From assembly GCA_949316495.1 (NCBI GenBank), contig OX439004.1, positions 45,308,447-45,372,446 on the forward strand: a stretch of 64,000 nucleotides of DNA. The letters are read 5' to 3'. Shown here in pieces: positions 1 to 13,258 of the stretch. The stretch is from Amphiduros pacificus (taxonomy: Eukaryota > Annelida > Polychaeta > Phyllodocida > Hesionidae). The position numbers and the translations under genes are program-made. The notes below the pieces were generated by a model. It did not search any database, was not told where the DNA came from, and saw only the letters and a list, made by a program, of their open reading frames with translations. Position 1 is the stretch's first letter. Every line of letters starts with the position of its first letter.

Positions 1-650
1 CAATAATGTAGCTTCCATCTCTCTCAATAATGAAGTGACAAGTGTTTGTCTGTAATATATACAGAAGATAGGAAACAATAGATGAGAGTGTGCTGCAGAG
101 TGAGCAGAACCAGACTGGCATTGCTGTGGGCTGCATGTTTACATACAATCTGATAGCATGCTCCCCTGGGCCTCACTCCCAGCCCCAGGCTGCCTCTCCT
201 ATCAGAGGCCCCATTGTTCCCATCCTTCCAAATGGAAGCACTACATCTCTGGCCATCACAGGAGGCTGAGATTGCTGGTCAGAGTGCCCCCTACACATCA
301 CTCAGGTGTTCATTGTTTGTTTGTGAGTTGATTCTATATGTGCACATAGTCAAAGAAAACATAAAAGGTCATAACTTGTATATTTTGTATTGAACAGAAA
401 ATCAAACAAAATTTATTATATAGTATACATGATTAAAGGAAACCTGCCTGTATAACATTCTTGTAATTATAAAAATCAAGTGACACACTGTTGGCCTGGA
501 GTCAAAAAAGATTGATTACTGTGAAGTAAAATTCCATTACAAGACTAAATGAACTTGTGAACTTGTGTATTTGATTAAGTAAAGCAGATAGAACACAAGT
601 GAGGGGACCACACCCATGATGTTGCTGCTGCTGCAGAGCCACACCCATCT
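1..650. other. Non-coding flank, nothing recognised
   Basis: No coding exon, RNA gene or repeat that I recognise. It leads directly into the first tandem array. Confidence 0.5.
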
Positions 651-654
651 ATGA

Positions 655-1783
655 ACATATATCCTACCATTCACACCAGTGGTAGTATCGGGTTCAGAGC
701 CTCTATAGACAGTATACATCCTACCATTCACACTGGTAGTATCAGGGTAGGAGGCTCTATAGACAGTATACATCCTACCATTCACACTGGTAGTATCAGG
801 GTAGGAGGCTCTAAAGACAGTGTACATCCTACCATTCACACCGGTAGTATCAGGGTAGGAGGCTCTATAGACAGTATACATCCTACCATTCACACTGGTA
901 GTATCAGGGTAGGAGGCTCTATAGACAGTATACATCCTACCATTCACACTGGTAGTATCAGGGTAGGACGCTCTATAGACAGTATACATCCTACCATTCA
1001 CACCGGTAGTATCAGGGTAGGAGGCTCTATAGACAGTATACATCCTACCATTCACACCGGTAGTATCAGGGTAGGAGGCTCTATAGACAGTATACATCCT
1101 ACCATTCACACCGGTAGTATCAGGGTAGGACGCTCTATAGACAGTATACATCCTACCATTCACACCGGTAGTATCGGGTTCAGAGCCTCTATAGACAGTA
1201 TACATCCTACCATTCACACTGGTAGTATCAGGATCCGGGGCTCTATAGGCAGTATACATCCTACCATTCACACCGGTAGTATCAGGGTATGAGGCTCTAT
1301 AGACAGTATACATCCTACCATTCACACCGGTAGTATCAGGGTAGGAGGCTCTGTAGGCAGTATACATCCTACCATTCACACCCGTAGTATCGGGTTCAGA
1401 GCCTCTATAGACAGTATACATCCTACCATTCACACCGATAGTATCGGGTTCAGAGCCTCTAAAGACAGTATACATCCTACCATTCACACCGGTAGTATCA
1501 GGGTAGGAGGCTCTATAGACAGTATACATCCTACCATTCACACCGGTAGTATCAAGGTAGGAGGCTCTGTAGGCAGTATACATCCTACCATTCACACTGG
1601 TAGTATCAGGGTAGGAGGCTCTATAGACAGTATACATCCTACCATTCACACCGGTAGTATCAGGGTGGGAGGCTCTATAGACAGTATACATCCTACCATT
1701 CACACCGGTAGTATCAAGGTAGGAGGCTCTATAGACAGTATACATCCTACCATTCACACTGGTAGTATCAGGGTCGGAGCCTG
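655..1783. repeat. Minisatellite, 54-bp unit, about 21 copies
   Basis: Head-to-tail copies spaced exactly 54 bp apart, each beginning near CATCCTACCATTCACAC and ending near CTATAGACAGTATA. Two sub-types alternate: one with GGGTAGGAGGCTC, the other with GGGTTCAGAGCCTC. Because 54 is a multiple of three and no copy has a frame-changing indel, the array is open for about 400 codons on the minus strand and about 210 on the plus strand, with an 18-residue periodic translation (core VNGRMYTVYRASYPDTTG). I see no splice site, start context or unique coding flank, so I read it as non-coding satellite DNA; a coding repeat is not fully excluded. Confidence 0.9.
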
Positions 1784-1789
1784 TTTATC

Positions 1790-2592
1790 ATCATGGTCTA
1801 TTGTAGCATTGTGGTCTATTGTAACATTGTGGTTTACTGTAGCATTGTGGTCTACTGTAGCATTGCCGTCTATTGTACATAGCGTTGTGGTCTATTGTAG
1901 CATTGTGGTCTATTGTAACATTGTGGTCTATTGTAGCATTGTGGTCTATTGTAGCATTGTGGTCTACTGTAGCATTGCTGTCTACTGTACATAGCATTGT
2001 GGTCTATTGTAGCATTGTGGTCTACTGTATCATTGTGGTCTACTGTAGCATTGTGGTCTACTGTAGCATTGTGGTCTACTGTAGCATAGCCATCTACTGT
2101 ACATAGCGTTGTGGTCTACTGTAGCATTGTGGTTTATTGTAGCATTGCCGTCTACTGTACATAGCGTTGTGGTCTATTGTCGCATTGTGGTCTATTGTAG
2201 CATTGCCGTCTATTGTACATAGCGTTGTGGTCTATTGTAGCATTGTGGTCTACTGTAACATTGTGGTTTACTGTAGCATTGTGGTCTACTGTAGCATTGC
2301 CGTCTATTGTACATAGCGTTGTGGTCTATTGTAGCATTGTGGTCTACTGTAGCATTGCCGTCTACTGTACACAGCGTTGTGGTCTATTGTAGCATTGTGG
2401 TCTACTGTAGCATTGCCGTCTACTGTACACAGCGTTGTGGTCTATTGTAGCATTGTGGTCTACTGTAGCATTGCCGTCTATTGTACATAGTGTTGTGGTC
2501 TACTGTAGCATTGTGGTCTATTGTAGCATTGCCGTCTACTGTACATAGCGTTGTGGTCTACTGTAGCATAGCCGTCTACTGTAGCATTGCAG
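1790..2592. repeat. Minisatellite, 18-bp unit with 58-bp higher-order unit
   Basis: The basic unit is AGCATTGTGGTCTACTGT (18 bp). From about 1860 on, many copies are organised as 18 + 18 + 22 bp, where the 22-bp variant carries an extra ACAT-type insert (ACATAGCGTTGTGGTCTATT...), giving a higher-order unit of about 58 bp. It abuts the 54-bp array with no unique sequence between them. Confidence 0.88.
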
Positions 2593-3500
2593 CCTGTTCT
2601 AACATTATGGTCTATAACTTGCCCCAGCGAAGCACCACTAAATGGATTAGTGCATTATGATCACAATAAGAGTGAGATAAAGATATAAATCAATTTATCC
2701 ATGTATCACACTCAGCAAGACAGAAAAAGCCAAAACATTTAGTGTCACCTTTCCCATATCACAAATCTAACCGTTTAAATGTGGGAAGATGACCAGGATT
2801 TGACACTTGCATCAATACAAACACAAAACCTCATAATCTGAGCATTCATTAAGCACACACACCTATATAAACATATAAACCTGCTATCCGCCCAGTACTA
2901 ATATACACTGCTCACTGTTTATCCCACGTTTATCCCACGCTTGCCAGGAAAGCTATTTGGTTATTGATGGGGTGAGTTACATGAAGGGGGCAAATGTCTG
3001 ACTCTACATCTGGGAGTAAACTCATTTCATTACTTGAAAAAAATTTGATTTTCCCGATAATTTTACTGCACACTGCAGAGTACAGGGCAGGAATCCTGCA
3101 GTCAGCACAACAGTCATTTTGACTTTGATTTATTATAAGGAGGTTTTTTATAATATGATCACATTTTAACAGGGATGGTCTTTGTATAAATACATAATAA
3201 ACCTGGGATGGTCTTTGAATATACACAAAACTATAACTTATAAAATGTTATATTCCTGTATACCTACCAGACATCCTACAGACTTATAACATTATCATAG
3301 AGAATGAGCAACCAAAATCAAACAAAATGCATAAGATTATATAGAAGGATTTTATGTATATTGACCTCTGGGGCATAATTTTGCTCAAGGTTTGTTTATC
3401 TTAATAACCTGGCATTTATACCATGTAGTACTGAAGCTAAGCTACTGTAGGGCAAGTACAATATGTAGCAAATACAAAAGTGTAAGTTGGCAAAAGTTAA
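2593..3500. other. Non-coding spacer between arrays
   Basis: AT-rich sequence with only short open frames and no splice-bordered coding stretch. Nothing supported. Confidence 0.45.
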
Positions 3501-3524
3501 GTATAAGTTGGCACTCCCTCACCT

Positions 3525-4440
3525 TAACTCTGTAATCCTCCCTCCCCTAAGCCCCCTCCCTCATCCATCCAATCCTCCCTGTGTCATCCTCCCTCGCCCA
3601 AGCCCCCTCCAATCCTCCCTGTGTCATCCTCCCTCCCCCAAGCCCCCTCCAATCCTCCCTGTGTCATCCTCCTTCCCCAAGCCCCCTCCAATCCTCCCTG
3701 TGTCATCCTCCCTCCCCTAAGCACCCTCCCTCATCCCTCCAATCCTCCCTGTGTCATCCTCCCTCCCCTAAGCCCCCTCCAATCCTCCCTGTGTCATCCT
3801 CCCTCCCCCAAGCCCCCTCCAATCCTCCCTGAGTCATCCTCCCTCCCCCAAGCCCCCTCCAATCCTCCCTGTGTCATCCTCCCTCCCCTAAGCCCCCTCC
3901 CTCATCCCTCCAATCCTCCCTGTGTCATCCTCCCTCCCCCAAGCCCCCTCCAATCCTCCCTCTGTCATCCTCCCTCCCCTAAGCCCCCTCCCTCATCCAT
4001 CCAATCCTCCCTGTGTCATCCTCCCTCCCCTAAACCCCATGCCTCATCCCTTTGTCATCCTCCCTCATCCCTCCAATCCTCCCTCCCCTAAACCCCCTCC
4101 CTCATCCCTCCAATCCTCCCTCTGTCATCCTTCCTCCCCCAAGCCCCCTCCCTCACCCCTCCAATCCCCCGTGTCATCCTCCCTCCCCTAAACCCCCTCC
4201 CTCATCCCTCCAATCCTCCCTCTGTCATCCTCCCTCCCCTAAACCCCCTCCCTCATCCCTCCAATCCTCCCTGTGTCATCCTTCCTCCCCTAAACCGCCT
4301 CCCTCATCCCTTTGTCATCCTGCCTCATCCCTCCAATCTTCCCTGTCATCCTTCCTCCCCTAAGCCCCTTCCCTCATCCCTCCCTAATCCTCTCTCCTTC
4401 CTGCCCTTCCAATCCTCCCTTCCTCCCTCAATTTAACCCC
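3525..4440. repeat. Polypyrimidine minisatellite, about 40-bp unit
   Basis: Almost entirely C and T on the plus strand. The basic unit is 40 bp (AATCCTCCCTGTGTCATCCT followed by CCCTCCCCCAAGCCCCCTCC). Some copies are about 11 bp longer through an added CTCATCCCTCC block. Copies are best preserved at 3600-4000 and become irregular toward 4400. Confidence 0.88.
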
Positions 4441-4640
4441 CACACCCTTCCCTTTCTTGTGTCCTCCCCCTTTCTTGTGTCCTCCCTCATTCTTGTACCC
4501 TCCCTCATTCTTGTGCCCTCCCTCATTCTTGTGCCCTCCCTCATTTTTGTACCCTCCCTCATTCTTGTACCCTCCCTCATCCTTGTGCCCTCCCTAATTC
4601 TTGTACCCTCCCTCATCCTTGTGCCCTCCCTCATAGCATA
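4441..4640. repeat. 18-bp tandem repeat, pyrimidine-rich
   Basis: Unit TCATTCTTGTACCCTCCC (18 bp), roughly ten copies with T/C and A/G variants. It continues the strand asymmetry of the preceding array. Confidence 0.85.
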
Positions 4641-5940
4641 GCTTATGCCTCTAAGGTAAGCTATCCCTCATCACCTATGGTAACATGTCATGAGAATCTA
4701 AGTTTCTCAGAAAATAGACATTTATCTGTGAGAAGGTAATACTAAGGAGTTCTTAACAATTCTAAGCAAGTTGCTATTTTCTCGATACCTACTCAGCATA
4801 ATTATCATAAAACATTTAGAGCGATGATGACACACAACATTAAACAAAAGTCTACATGACATTTTTGGCATCTCATATCTCACAAGAAATGCCACATGTA
4901 TAAAATGTAGTCTGTGTTATTGCCCCAGGTATGGATCCTTTCAAGTGTTGGCTCCATGTGAGACCAGGACCAGGGTCGGCATGCACAGCTGCATTCTCCA
5001 GGCTCATATCTACACACCATGAGACACTGTGACCCAATTGTAAAATCACAATGAATTATGTATTTCAGGTCTGTGCACATTTAACTCATATCCTTTTGGT
5101 CATTTCATTCTTTATAAGTAAGCTAAAGAGTGTGAAAGATAATGTGGGGAAAATATTCATTTCCCCCACCTTCTCCCCATGATTGATTGGATTCTTTATC
5201 TTGAGAATACAATGGAGATAGCCAGATGAAAAGCAGTGATGAGGGGGTGTGGCTTGTAACACTGACCTCCACCCCAGATGCTTCACCTAGAGGTCAACCC
5301 AGGAGGTCAAGAGATTGCAGTGTCAAACCTTCAATTTCCCTCTTCGTTTTCAAAAATCTGATTGGCTCCAACTCCTAATATTCCTGACAAAACTGTGCTC
5401 TGATGTATCTGACTAATGACTGATCCCCACCATATTGTGAGACCTTCCATCCTAATAATGACAATACTGAGCACTGTCAAACACCCATCCAGTTCATTGA
5501 TCAATCTCGGGAGCTGAAACAATGGTAGGGTTGAAGAACAAATATTTTTTGACCTATCAGAGACCAGTTAACAAAGAAGTGTCCAAAGTAACAATGACAA
5601 ACCAGATCTGGCTGCATTTCACCTTGCAAGATTCCAGAAATAGTCATAATATGTTTAAATTACTAATTGATTCGTTGCAAAGCCTATATGGAATATTAAT
5701 CTGATATATGATTTTTGTTAATAAGGACTAAGATGATTGTTTACACCTCTGCTTAAAATTTGCTTTCAAACCAAATATCAATCTTTGTTATCTATCATGA
5801 TATGTTCAAATTACAAAATGGTTTCTTATTTTTTAAAGAAAGCTTTAATGTAATGAATTTGTGTTTCATTCATATCATGACTATCTAAACCTATTTTCCC
5901 GCAGATATGCCTCACTTAATTCACAGATTTACAAGGAAAA
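4641..5940. other. Non-coding, nothing recognised
   Basis: Only short open frames without splice-site support or recognisable protein motifs. Confidence 0.4.
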
Positions 5941-5949
5941 CAGGTTAAA

Positions 5950-6052
5950 CCCATAATAGCGCATGGGCCTCAGCTCATATGAGACCTTTGGATCATCACA
6001 GAGGAATTGGTGCCGATAAGCTTGCACTCTAACCAACTTAACCATGGCCCTT
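5950..6052 (-). repeat. tRNA-derived SINE head (probable)
   Basis: Read on the minus strand it has GGGCCATGGTTAAGTTGGTT followed by AGAGTGCAAGC. This fits the D-arm/A-box of a tRNA (TGG..AAGTTGGTTAGAG), with a degraded B-box-like GGTCTCATATGAGC about 40 bases further on. The 3' body of the SINE is not delimited. A tRNA pseudogene is the alternative. Confidence 0.4.
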
Positions 6053-9000
6053 AGTATTGATATTAGATAATAAAATATAATTTGCTTTACAATAGATCTA
6101 TATACTTTACGTAATTCCCTCCTAACACTCTAATCATGCTCACTCATTTGAGGGGAAATAAAATTGTCTATTTGAGTTCTAAAATGTGAAAGCTTATTAG
6201 TTTGTAACATAAAAACTAATTAAAGATAGAAACAAAGCCGTTATAATAATTAATAACAAGGTCCATGACTTGTACACCATTTAATAAGGGAATATTTAGT
6301 GTGGAGATGGAGATTAAGATATAAACATAGATGTGAAATCATTTAATAATTCACTGTCCCAACACCCAATCTGTATTTTACAGTCAAATGGCACAAAACA
6401 AAATAATAAGAAACTTTTCTTAAGTCAAAAACAGAGTTAACCTTCTTGGTGCTAACAATAGTGCCATAAGCTGCAGGGTATTAGGCATGTAGAAGTAATT
6501 ACATAACCTCTGCCCACATTGTATACACATGGAGCTGAGCGACTTGGAGCGACTTGGAGCGACAGGACCAGCTATATCCTAAAACTGCGTCCAACTGTGG
6601 TGATCAGATCACGATAGAAGCAAGCAGGAACATGTCTCAAAGTGTCTACAGAGAGAAAGTCCAACATGAAATATCTTCAAATCACAGCTTAAGCCTATTT
6701 ATGATGTTTACCACACTGTACCCCAGGCTGTGCAGTTACCACAACACTTGAGTCCACACTCAAGCTGGGCCCTTATAATCAGACTTCAGCAAGACGAACA
6801 CTCCATGTATGTAACTGTAATATAGATCCTTCTCAGTAATGATACACATCCTGCTATATCATCAGCAATAACTCCACATTATCACCTCAGTCACATTGCT
6901 ACAAACTTAACTAATTAAATACCATCTCTACCTTAACATTAAAGTGATAAAATTATTAAAATTGAATCATCTTTCCTTCATATACAAATCTCTAAAAATT
7001 AAAATCATGTTGCTATTACATTTAATCAAGGGCTTAGGCAGTCACATTTTTTTTTGTAAATTGCATAATTATTCATAAATCATATTTGAATGATCAAAAT
7101 TATGTATTTTACAGAAATAATTCAGTTGCATATTATACTGGTGACACTCACATGCTGATCATGAGTTCCTCCATAATGTTGGAACTGGACCATGCAGCCA
7201 ACTACAGCACAATAAGGTGACATACTATGATATACACCTCAGATATGAATATAATTTGGCCTCATCAATTCAAATCCACGTCGAAAAAGTCATTATGATT
7301 AAATAACCATTATAATTTCCCTTAAAATCTCCCTAAAAGCTGGCATGCCCAATGAGTGAATCTTAGCACTGTGAACTTCATGTATTTTCTGAAGGAACTC
7401 AGAAGGTTGACAGACAATGAAACTGCCTGACATTAATTCCACTATCAACAAGGAACAAGTGGCAATGTTCACAATATCATGTTGATTCTTGTAGTTGCTC
7501 ACTAAACTTGATTAATTTATCACATAATACTTGGAACTGATTATAAACACAGATAAGAAAACCGTGATGTTCACAGGTCATAATATGTGCCACACCAACG
7601 ATGCCATAATCAGTTACAGATTTTAACCCATCAAACAAGATATTCAAAAATAGCTAAGTCTTGCTGATATGCAATCCTTCATTTAATTTGTTGCCGCAAG
7701 CTGCTGTCCTCTCACCTGTAGTGTTGCTGAAGGAAACTTCTTCTTAACTAGGAATCCCCCCTTGTTGTCACCCAACTGTGAGAGGAGGGGGAGGGGCTCA
7801 TACGATGGCCTCAGTACATGTGTACCCGTAACTATGCACCATGACTGTATCTGTCACACAACTATTTCTGTGGCCACACAACTATTTCTGACCACATCCT
7901 GATTTCAGGTATTTATAATAAACGTTATCTTAAGACTATTTTAGGTGATTAATTCTGGCTGGATCAATTGCAATCAACTTTATCAACCTCGTTGTCACAA
8001 TACGATAATCTCTGCAGGAACAAACAGGAAGCTTGTGGTAACCTAATCCTCACAGCATTGATGTTAATCATGTGCACAGATTTCAATGAAATTACACCAG
8101 CTAACTTGCTTGTGGAATATAACAAGTCATAACCCAATTCAGCTGACCCTCAGACACACATATATCTGTATCTCTCACACAGAGCACCCACATCATGGTT
8201 TACTGCCAATACAAAGCTGTCAATCCACAATATAGTTCGGAAGTACATTCACCTGTGACAATAGTTAACTCACCTGTCAAATAATGCTAGCTGGTTTAAT
8301 GTAACCTATGAGCTGGAGTGGCATTTGTTGCTTATTCCCTCTTAATGTGATGGTGGCAAGCTGCTGGTTTTGCTCTTCATGTGAACTGAGGGGTGTGTAT
8401 CTTGTGAGCTGCCTGCAGTGACAGGCCGAGTTCACTCTGCCAGCGTGTGGGCAAGTGTATAGTAGTTGTTCCCGTTATCTGGGTCTAGCTCTGACCTACA
8501 TACCACTCTTATGACTCCTCTCAGTGCTCCAGACTAACGCACTTTCAGCAGAGTCAGTGAGGGATTAAGGTTTATCTGGGCCTGTTATTACTTTAAAGCT
8601 GACAGATTCTGCAGCATCTGCTTTATCTTCAAAATCTTACATCAATTAAACATGAAAATAGAAGAGTCCATTCAAAGTATGTATGATAACGCTTGTGTCC
8701 GAGACAGGCAGCAGAGGGCTGGGCTGGGTGTTGGAGTAAGGACCCATTCATGAGTCAGTCAGTACGTCACATGTATTGATTGGTGGAGTTCCCACAGCCT
8801 TTGTAATACACCTTTGTGGACAGGTAGACAGGGATGGCATCCAGCCCAGCCACATTCCTTTCCAATATGTACCTCAAAATGCAATCATGGATCTCAGTTT
8901 AGTGCATTAACATTTACAAGTTTGCACAGTGTAACAATGTACACTGTCAAAATCGATTTAAGTTTCTTAAAAAAGATGTGATTATGTGGCAATTTGCTGT

Positions 9001-12000
9001 AAACCATCCCAGCTTGAGTTCACAGTGCAAATAATCTGCAGACAAGGAGGATTGGTTGTGTGGAGACCAGTGAATGCAGTCATAATAAACAAATTGAACT
9101 TACTTCATAATTTGTTAAACCGAACCTGCTATTTTATATCGATCTCTCCAGGTGCAAACATATATCGCCGAAACTGAAAACCAAACCTATTCCATTCATG
9201 CTTATTTTGTATAGTTCCTGATTCATAAATATATGATAGCTTCTCTGTACCAGCCAAAATACAGATAAGTACATATGTGATATGGCAGTGACCGTGATGG
9301 CCACTCCCTGCTTGGAGTATATATGTTGTGACTAATCAGGATCTCTCTCATCCAATTGATTAACTTCATGTGTCAATGTGTATTCAATACCATCAAACAA
9401 AGATAAACCTGCAAATAGGATTAACTAAAATGCTAATATAGATATGTATTTGCAAAACAGAAAGAACACCAATATAAAATGTTTGTTAGCTAGGAATCTA
9501 TCAAGAAGACAAATAACAAAAATCTTCCACCATAATCATATACCTTTTAACCATATGAGGACTGGTATAATACCAAATTTTCAAGATGTATCATGAAAAA
9601 TTGATAAAACTTATTTATTCTTTGCCTGACGTTTTATTTGATATTGCGTTATACTTTGCTTGAGAAGCTACATGATTCTTTGCTTGACACACTGCATACC
9701 TCTAAGCTTCTTACTTTGCTTGCTGCTTTGCATGATTCTTTTTTTGACACATTGCATGATAAGCTTGATACTTTGCATTGAATCTTTGTATGATTCTTTG
9801 CTGGAGTCCAGAAAGTGTCGGTAAGAAGGGCGACATACCTTTTATAATTAATATGTTGCCTCACACAACTGAGACACAATCAATTATTTGAAAAGGAGGA
9901 AAGATTATTTTCATGACAACTCTCAAGGAAGTAATGTGAATTCCAAATAAAGAACAGCAAATAGCTCTTCCTTTTCAAGTTTTTATAAAACCTTCAATAC
10001 AGCACTTGATAAAAATATTACCTCCTTTACAGATGCAGAGGAAGTTTGTGTTGAGAGATAGCATTGCTGCTGCTAAGAATTAAATACTTTTAAAAGACTG
10101 AATTATCTCCATTATAGTGAATATACCATGACATTCACAGTTCTAAGTATTTAAAAAAGAACAACCATCTTGCCTTTAAGTACAATATAACAAAAATATA
10201 TTTATATATGTATGCAAAAGAAGAGCAAAACATTGTGTAACATTAATAATAGGAATCACCAGACTTTCACTAAATGATGGTTGTGGTGTACAATAGTCTA
10301 TTATAGTCTACTGTTGGCTATCATTGACAGTAAGACCAACTAAGAGCTTTACTATCAAATTATAACCTTTCAGGACCAAGACATCAAAGTACAGGAATAG
10401 TCTTGTAGCTATTTGCAGATGCAGCTTTTGTTGTGTGCTATGCCCCCTGGTAAAATGTCAAAAGGCAAGGAATCTGAACAATGCCCCCCTGCCCCAAGAT
10501 AATAATGTAATTATCTATTGTTTTTGAGTAGAATTTTTTTATTTTATTTTTGCATAATTCATATTTGCCTGAAGCTAGTTATTCAGCATGGAATCTGCAG
10601 GATGAAGAAAGTGGGTACAAATATGAAATATGAAATAATGATTGGACTATGGAGAGTGTCAATGAGAATTCATTTGACACACTAACATTTTATCCTGCAC
10701 ATTTTTATTTCCTTCCTGGTTTCCTATACCCAAGCTTCAGATATGTAAACCTTAGGTCTACCCAATTCTGTACATCATAGCTCAGACTTCATTTGGTGGA
10801 ATTGCTGTTTCAGCTTTGTTGTGAGCAAGCAGATTAGCTTCAAATGTAGGGATTAGTCCAGATTTTCAATCCAGCACCGTTCAGAGCTCTTCCCACTCAT
10901 GATCTCAACATGCTTACATCTCTCCATAAATCTATACCTCTCAACACTTCTATATCCCTCAATATTACTCTAAGATATCCCTGTACATGTCTGTATTTCT
11001 CAATATGCAAATATACAAAGTTTCAAAGTGTGGGCATGTCATATAAACATGATACCCGTGTGCTCTGTTTGGCCTGTGGAAGCAGAGATTATATACATTA
11101 CCACAAAGATAATATCTCTCTATCTTCATAACTTATGGATTCCAGACTCACAAGTAAAATCACAGCTTTGTAAAGTAAAGACCAAACCTTCAGTGAAATA
11201 GAACCCTCAGTTGAGTTCTCTGGAGGTGGTGGAAGACCAAGGGACAGGTGTATATAATGCACTGCTCTCAATATTCAGTCATTATCACATATAGGACAAA
11301 CATCTTTATTTCAACTGCATGGTAAATACAACTTGTTTCAAATAAATAACAATAGTGATGTTTGGGGTTGTGCAGTTATCTAAATCAATCTGTCCATAAC
11401 ATTGTCTTGGCACATATATAGTATTAGAGATAACTGAGTGATACTCGTGTCTAGTGTCAACATGGTCATCTTCCTCATACAGCTGTCACCACCCACCTAA
11501 TCACAACAACCCATCTTGGTCACCATTCTGTCTGCCACCACTCTGTCTGTCACCACTCTGCTTTCCACCACTCTGCCTGCCACGCCATTATGCTTATTTA
11601 GGCAGCCAGGCTTGACGATATCAAGTATGATGCCGGACAGGTAGTGCACCACCTCCCTCAGCATCATATAGCCACTGACTTACCTGTCATTTGTAACCGT
11701 AGAAATCTCTATTCAATTCTGACAAGGAAGGTGTGTGTTAGCTTTCATGTCTCATGGTGTACATTAGTCTCAGACATGTGCAGCATGCTCAGGCCATCAT
11801 GTATCTGGTGGCTGCATTCGGCTCAGTATTACAAGTTAATAAGGGTACAAATATCTACATGTAGCACTGAACACACCTCACCAGCCTACGTTCATCACTT
11901 CCGTCCTTGTGACTGCATTCTGACTACAATGTATCACACCTGACTGCTTGCTCCGTGCAAACATACTCTCCGTCACTGCTGCTGCTGCCACCACGACTTC

Positions 12001-12900
12001 CACCCTGCCATCTGGTGGTCACAGTTAGCACCATTCCTCCATTACCACAGAGGCAGAAGCCTGCTAATTTATCAGACCCATTAATGGCTCCTGCTCATCT
12101 GCAATCTGTCATAGATAAGTTGTTGCTAACTGTGATGGTCATCACCAAATTGAAATGTAAATTGATATATAATCACTTGTATGATGTTCTGGGTTACAAT
12201 CTCAATCCTAACACAATTGTTCCTGCTAGCTTTGCTGTTTTAATTCTTTCTTCAACAATTGTTTTCTGATTCGAATATTCTCAGGGCTATGCTTATCATT
12301 GTTTTTTTTTGTAATGTTTTAAACCTTTTCTGGAAATGCCTGTAATTTGCTTGATGAATGATCATAGCAACCTCATGGCAACCTCCTTGACAATTCATTA
12401 ATAGCAATAAGATTCTTTCAAAAAGTGAAAAAAAGATGGAAGCAATTTTTAGCCTAATAAAAATAGATAGAATTGGTCCCCTGAAAATATAACATCTCAC
12501 CTACTAATATACACACTTTGACCAGTACTTTCAGAGGAGGAAATCAAAAAATCTCCCCACCACTGGAGAAATTGTGCTACTCACAGCTAAAATTCAAGCT
12601 TTGCCTTTAACAAAATTCAAAATGAGTAACAATCGGCAATCAACTGTACCAACCTTATTTCTATTCTGGGTGGTAATTAAAGTGGACCATACCCATTACT
12701 CTATGAGAAGCTCCTCTAATCATCCAAACAAAAACACACATAGCAATATAATGATAACTATAATGAACCTATACCTTGTTACTTGTACCTCTACAATTCA
12801 TCTTCCTCTGAATCAAAACTTTTCAGAATGATGGCTTACACCAACGAGACTACTAGTCTCCTTGCTTACACAGAGCCTGTCAGATATCTCCTATAGCTGC
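6053..12900. other. Long non-coding stretch
   Basis: No exon, RNA gene or transposon that I can support. There are only short open frames, an AT-rich base composition and scattered short irregular repeats (for example around 9650-9800, a loose repetition of GATTCTTTGCTTGA-like words). Confidence 0.4.
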
Positions 12901-12904
12901 ATCA

Positions 12905-13258
12905 GTAGAGAAGGTCAGCTGTTCGGTAGAGAAGGTCAATGGGTCAATGGGAGGTCAGCTGGTCAGTAGAAGCCAGTAGAGAAGGCCAGTAGAAGGTCTT
13001 TAGAGGAGGTTGGTAGAGGAGGTCAGTGGGTAAGTGGAAATCAGCTGGTCAGTAGAGGTCAGTGTCTACAGGGGAGGTCAGTAGAGGAGGTCAATAGAGA
13101 AGGTCAGTATGTCAGCAGAGGTCATCTGATCAATAGAGGTCAATGTCTACAGAGGAGGTCAGTATGTCAGTAGAGGTCAATGTCTACAGAGGAGGTCAGT
13201 ATGTCAGTAGAGGTCAATGTCTACAGAGGAGGTCAGTATGTCAGCAGAGGTCAGCCTC
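12905..13258. repeat. Irregular minisatellite, about 37-bp unit at its 3' end
   Basis: Built from AGAGGAGGTCAGTAGAGG-type words. The last copies are regular at 37 bp (GGAGGTCAGTATGTCAGTAG followed by AGGTCAATGTCTACAGA). The 5' part is degenerate. Confidence 0.8.

Noticed and set aside
537-1757. A 406-codon minus-strand open frame as a real gene
   Set aside because: It is produced by a 54-bp satellite (multiple of 3); no splice site, unique domain or start context. Kept only as a test in the findings.
3487-4641. Several proline/serine-rich open frames on the plus strand
   Set aside because: All arise from the polypyrimidine tandem repeats; multiple overlapping frames are equally open.
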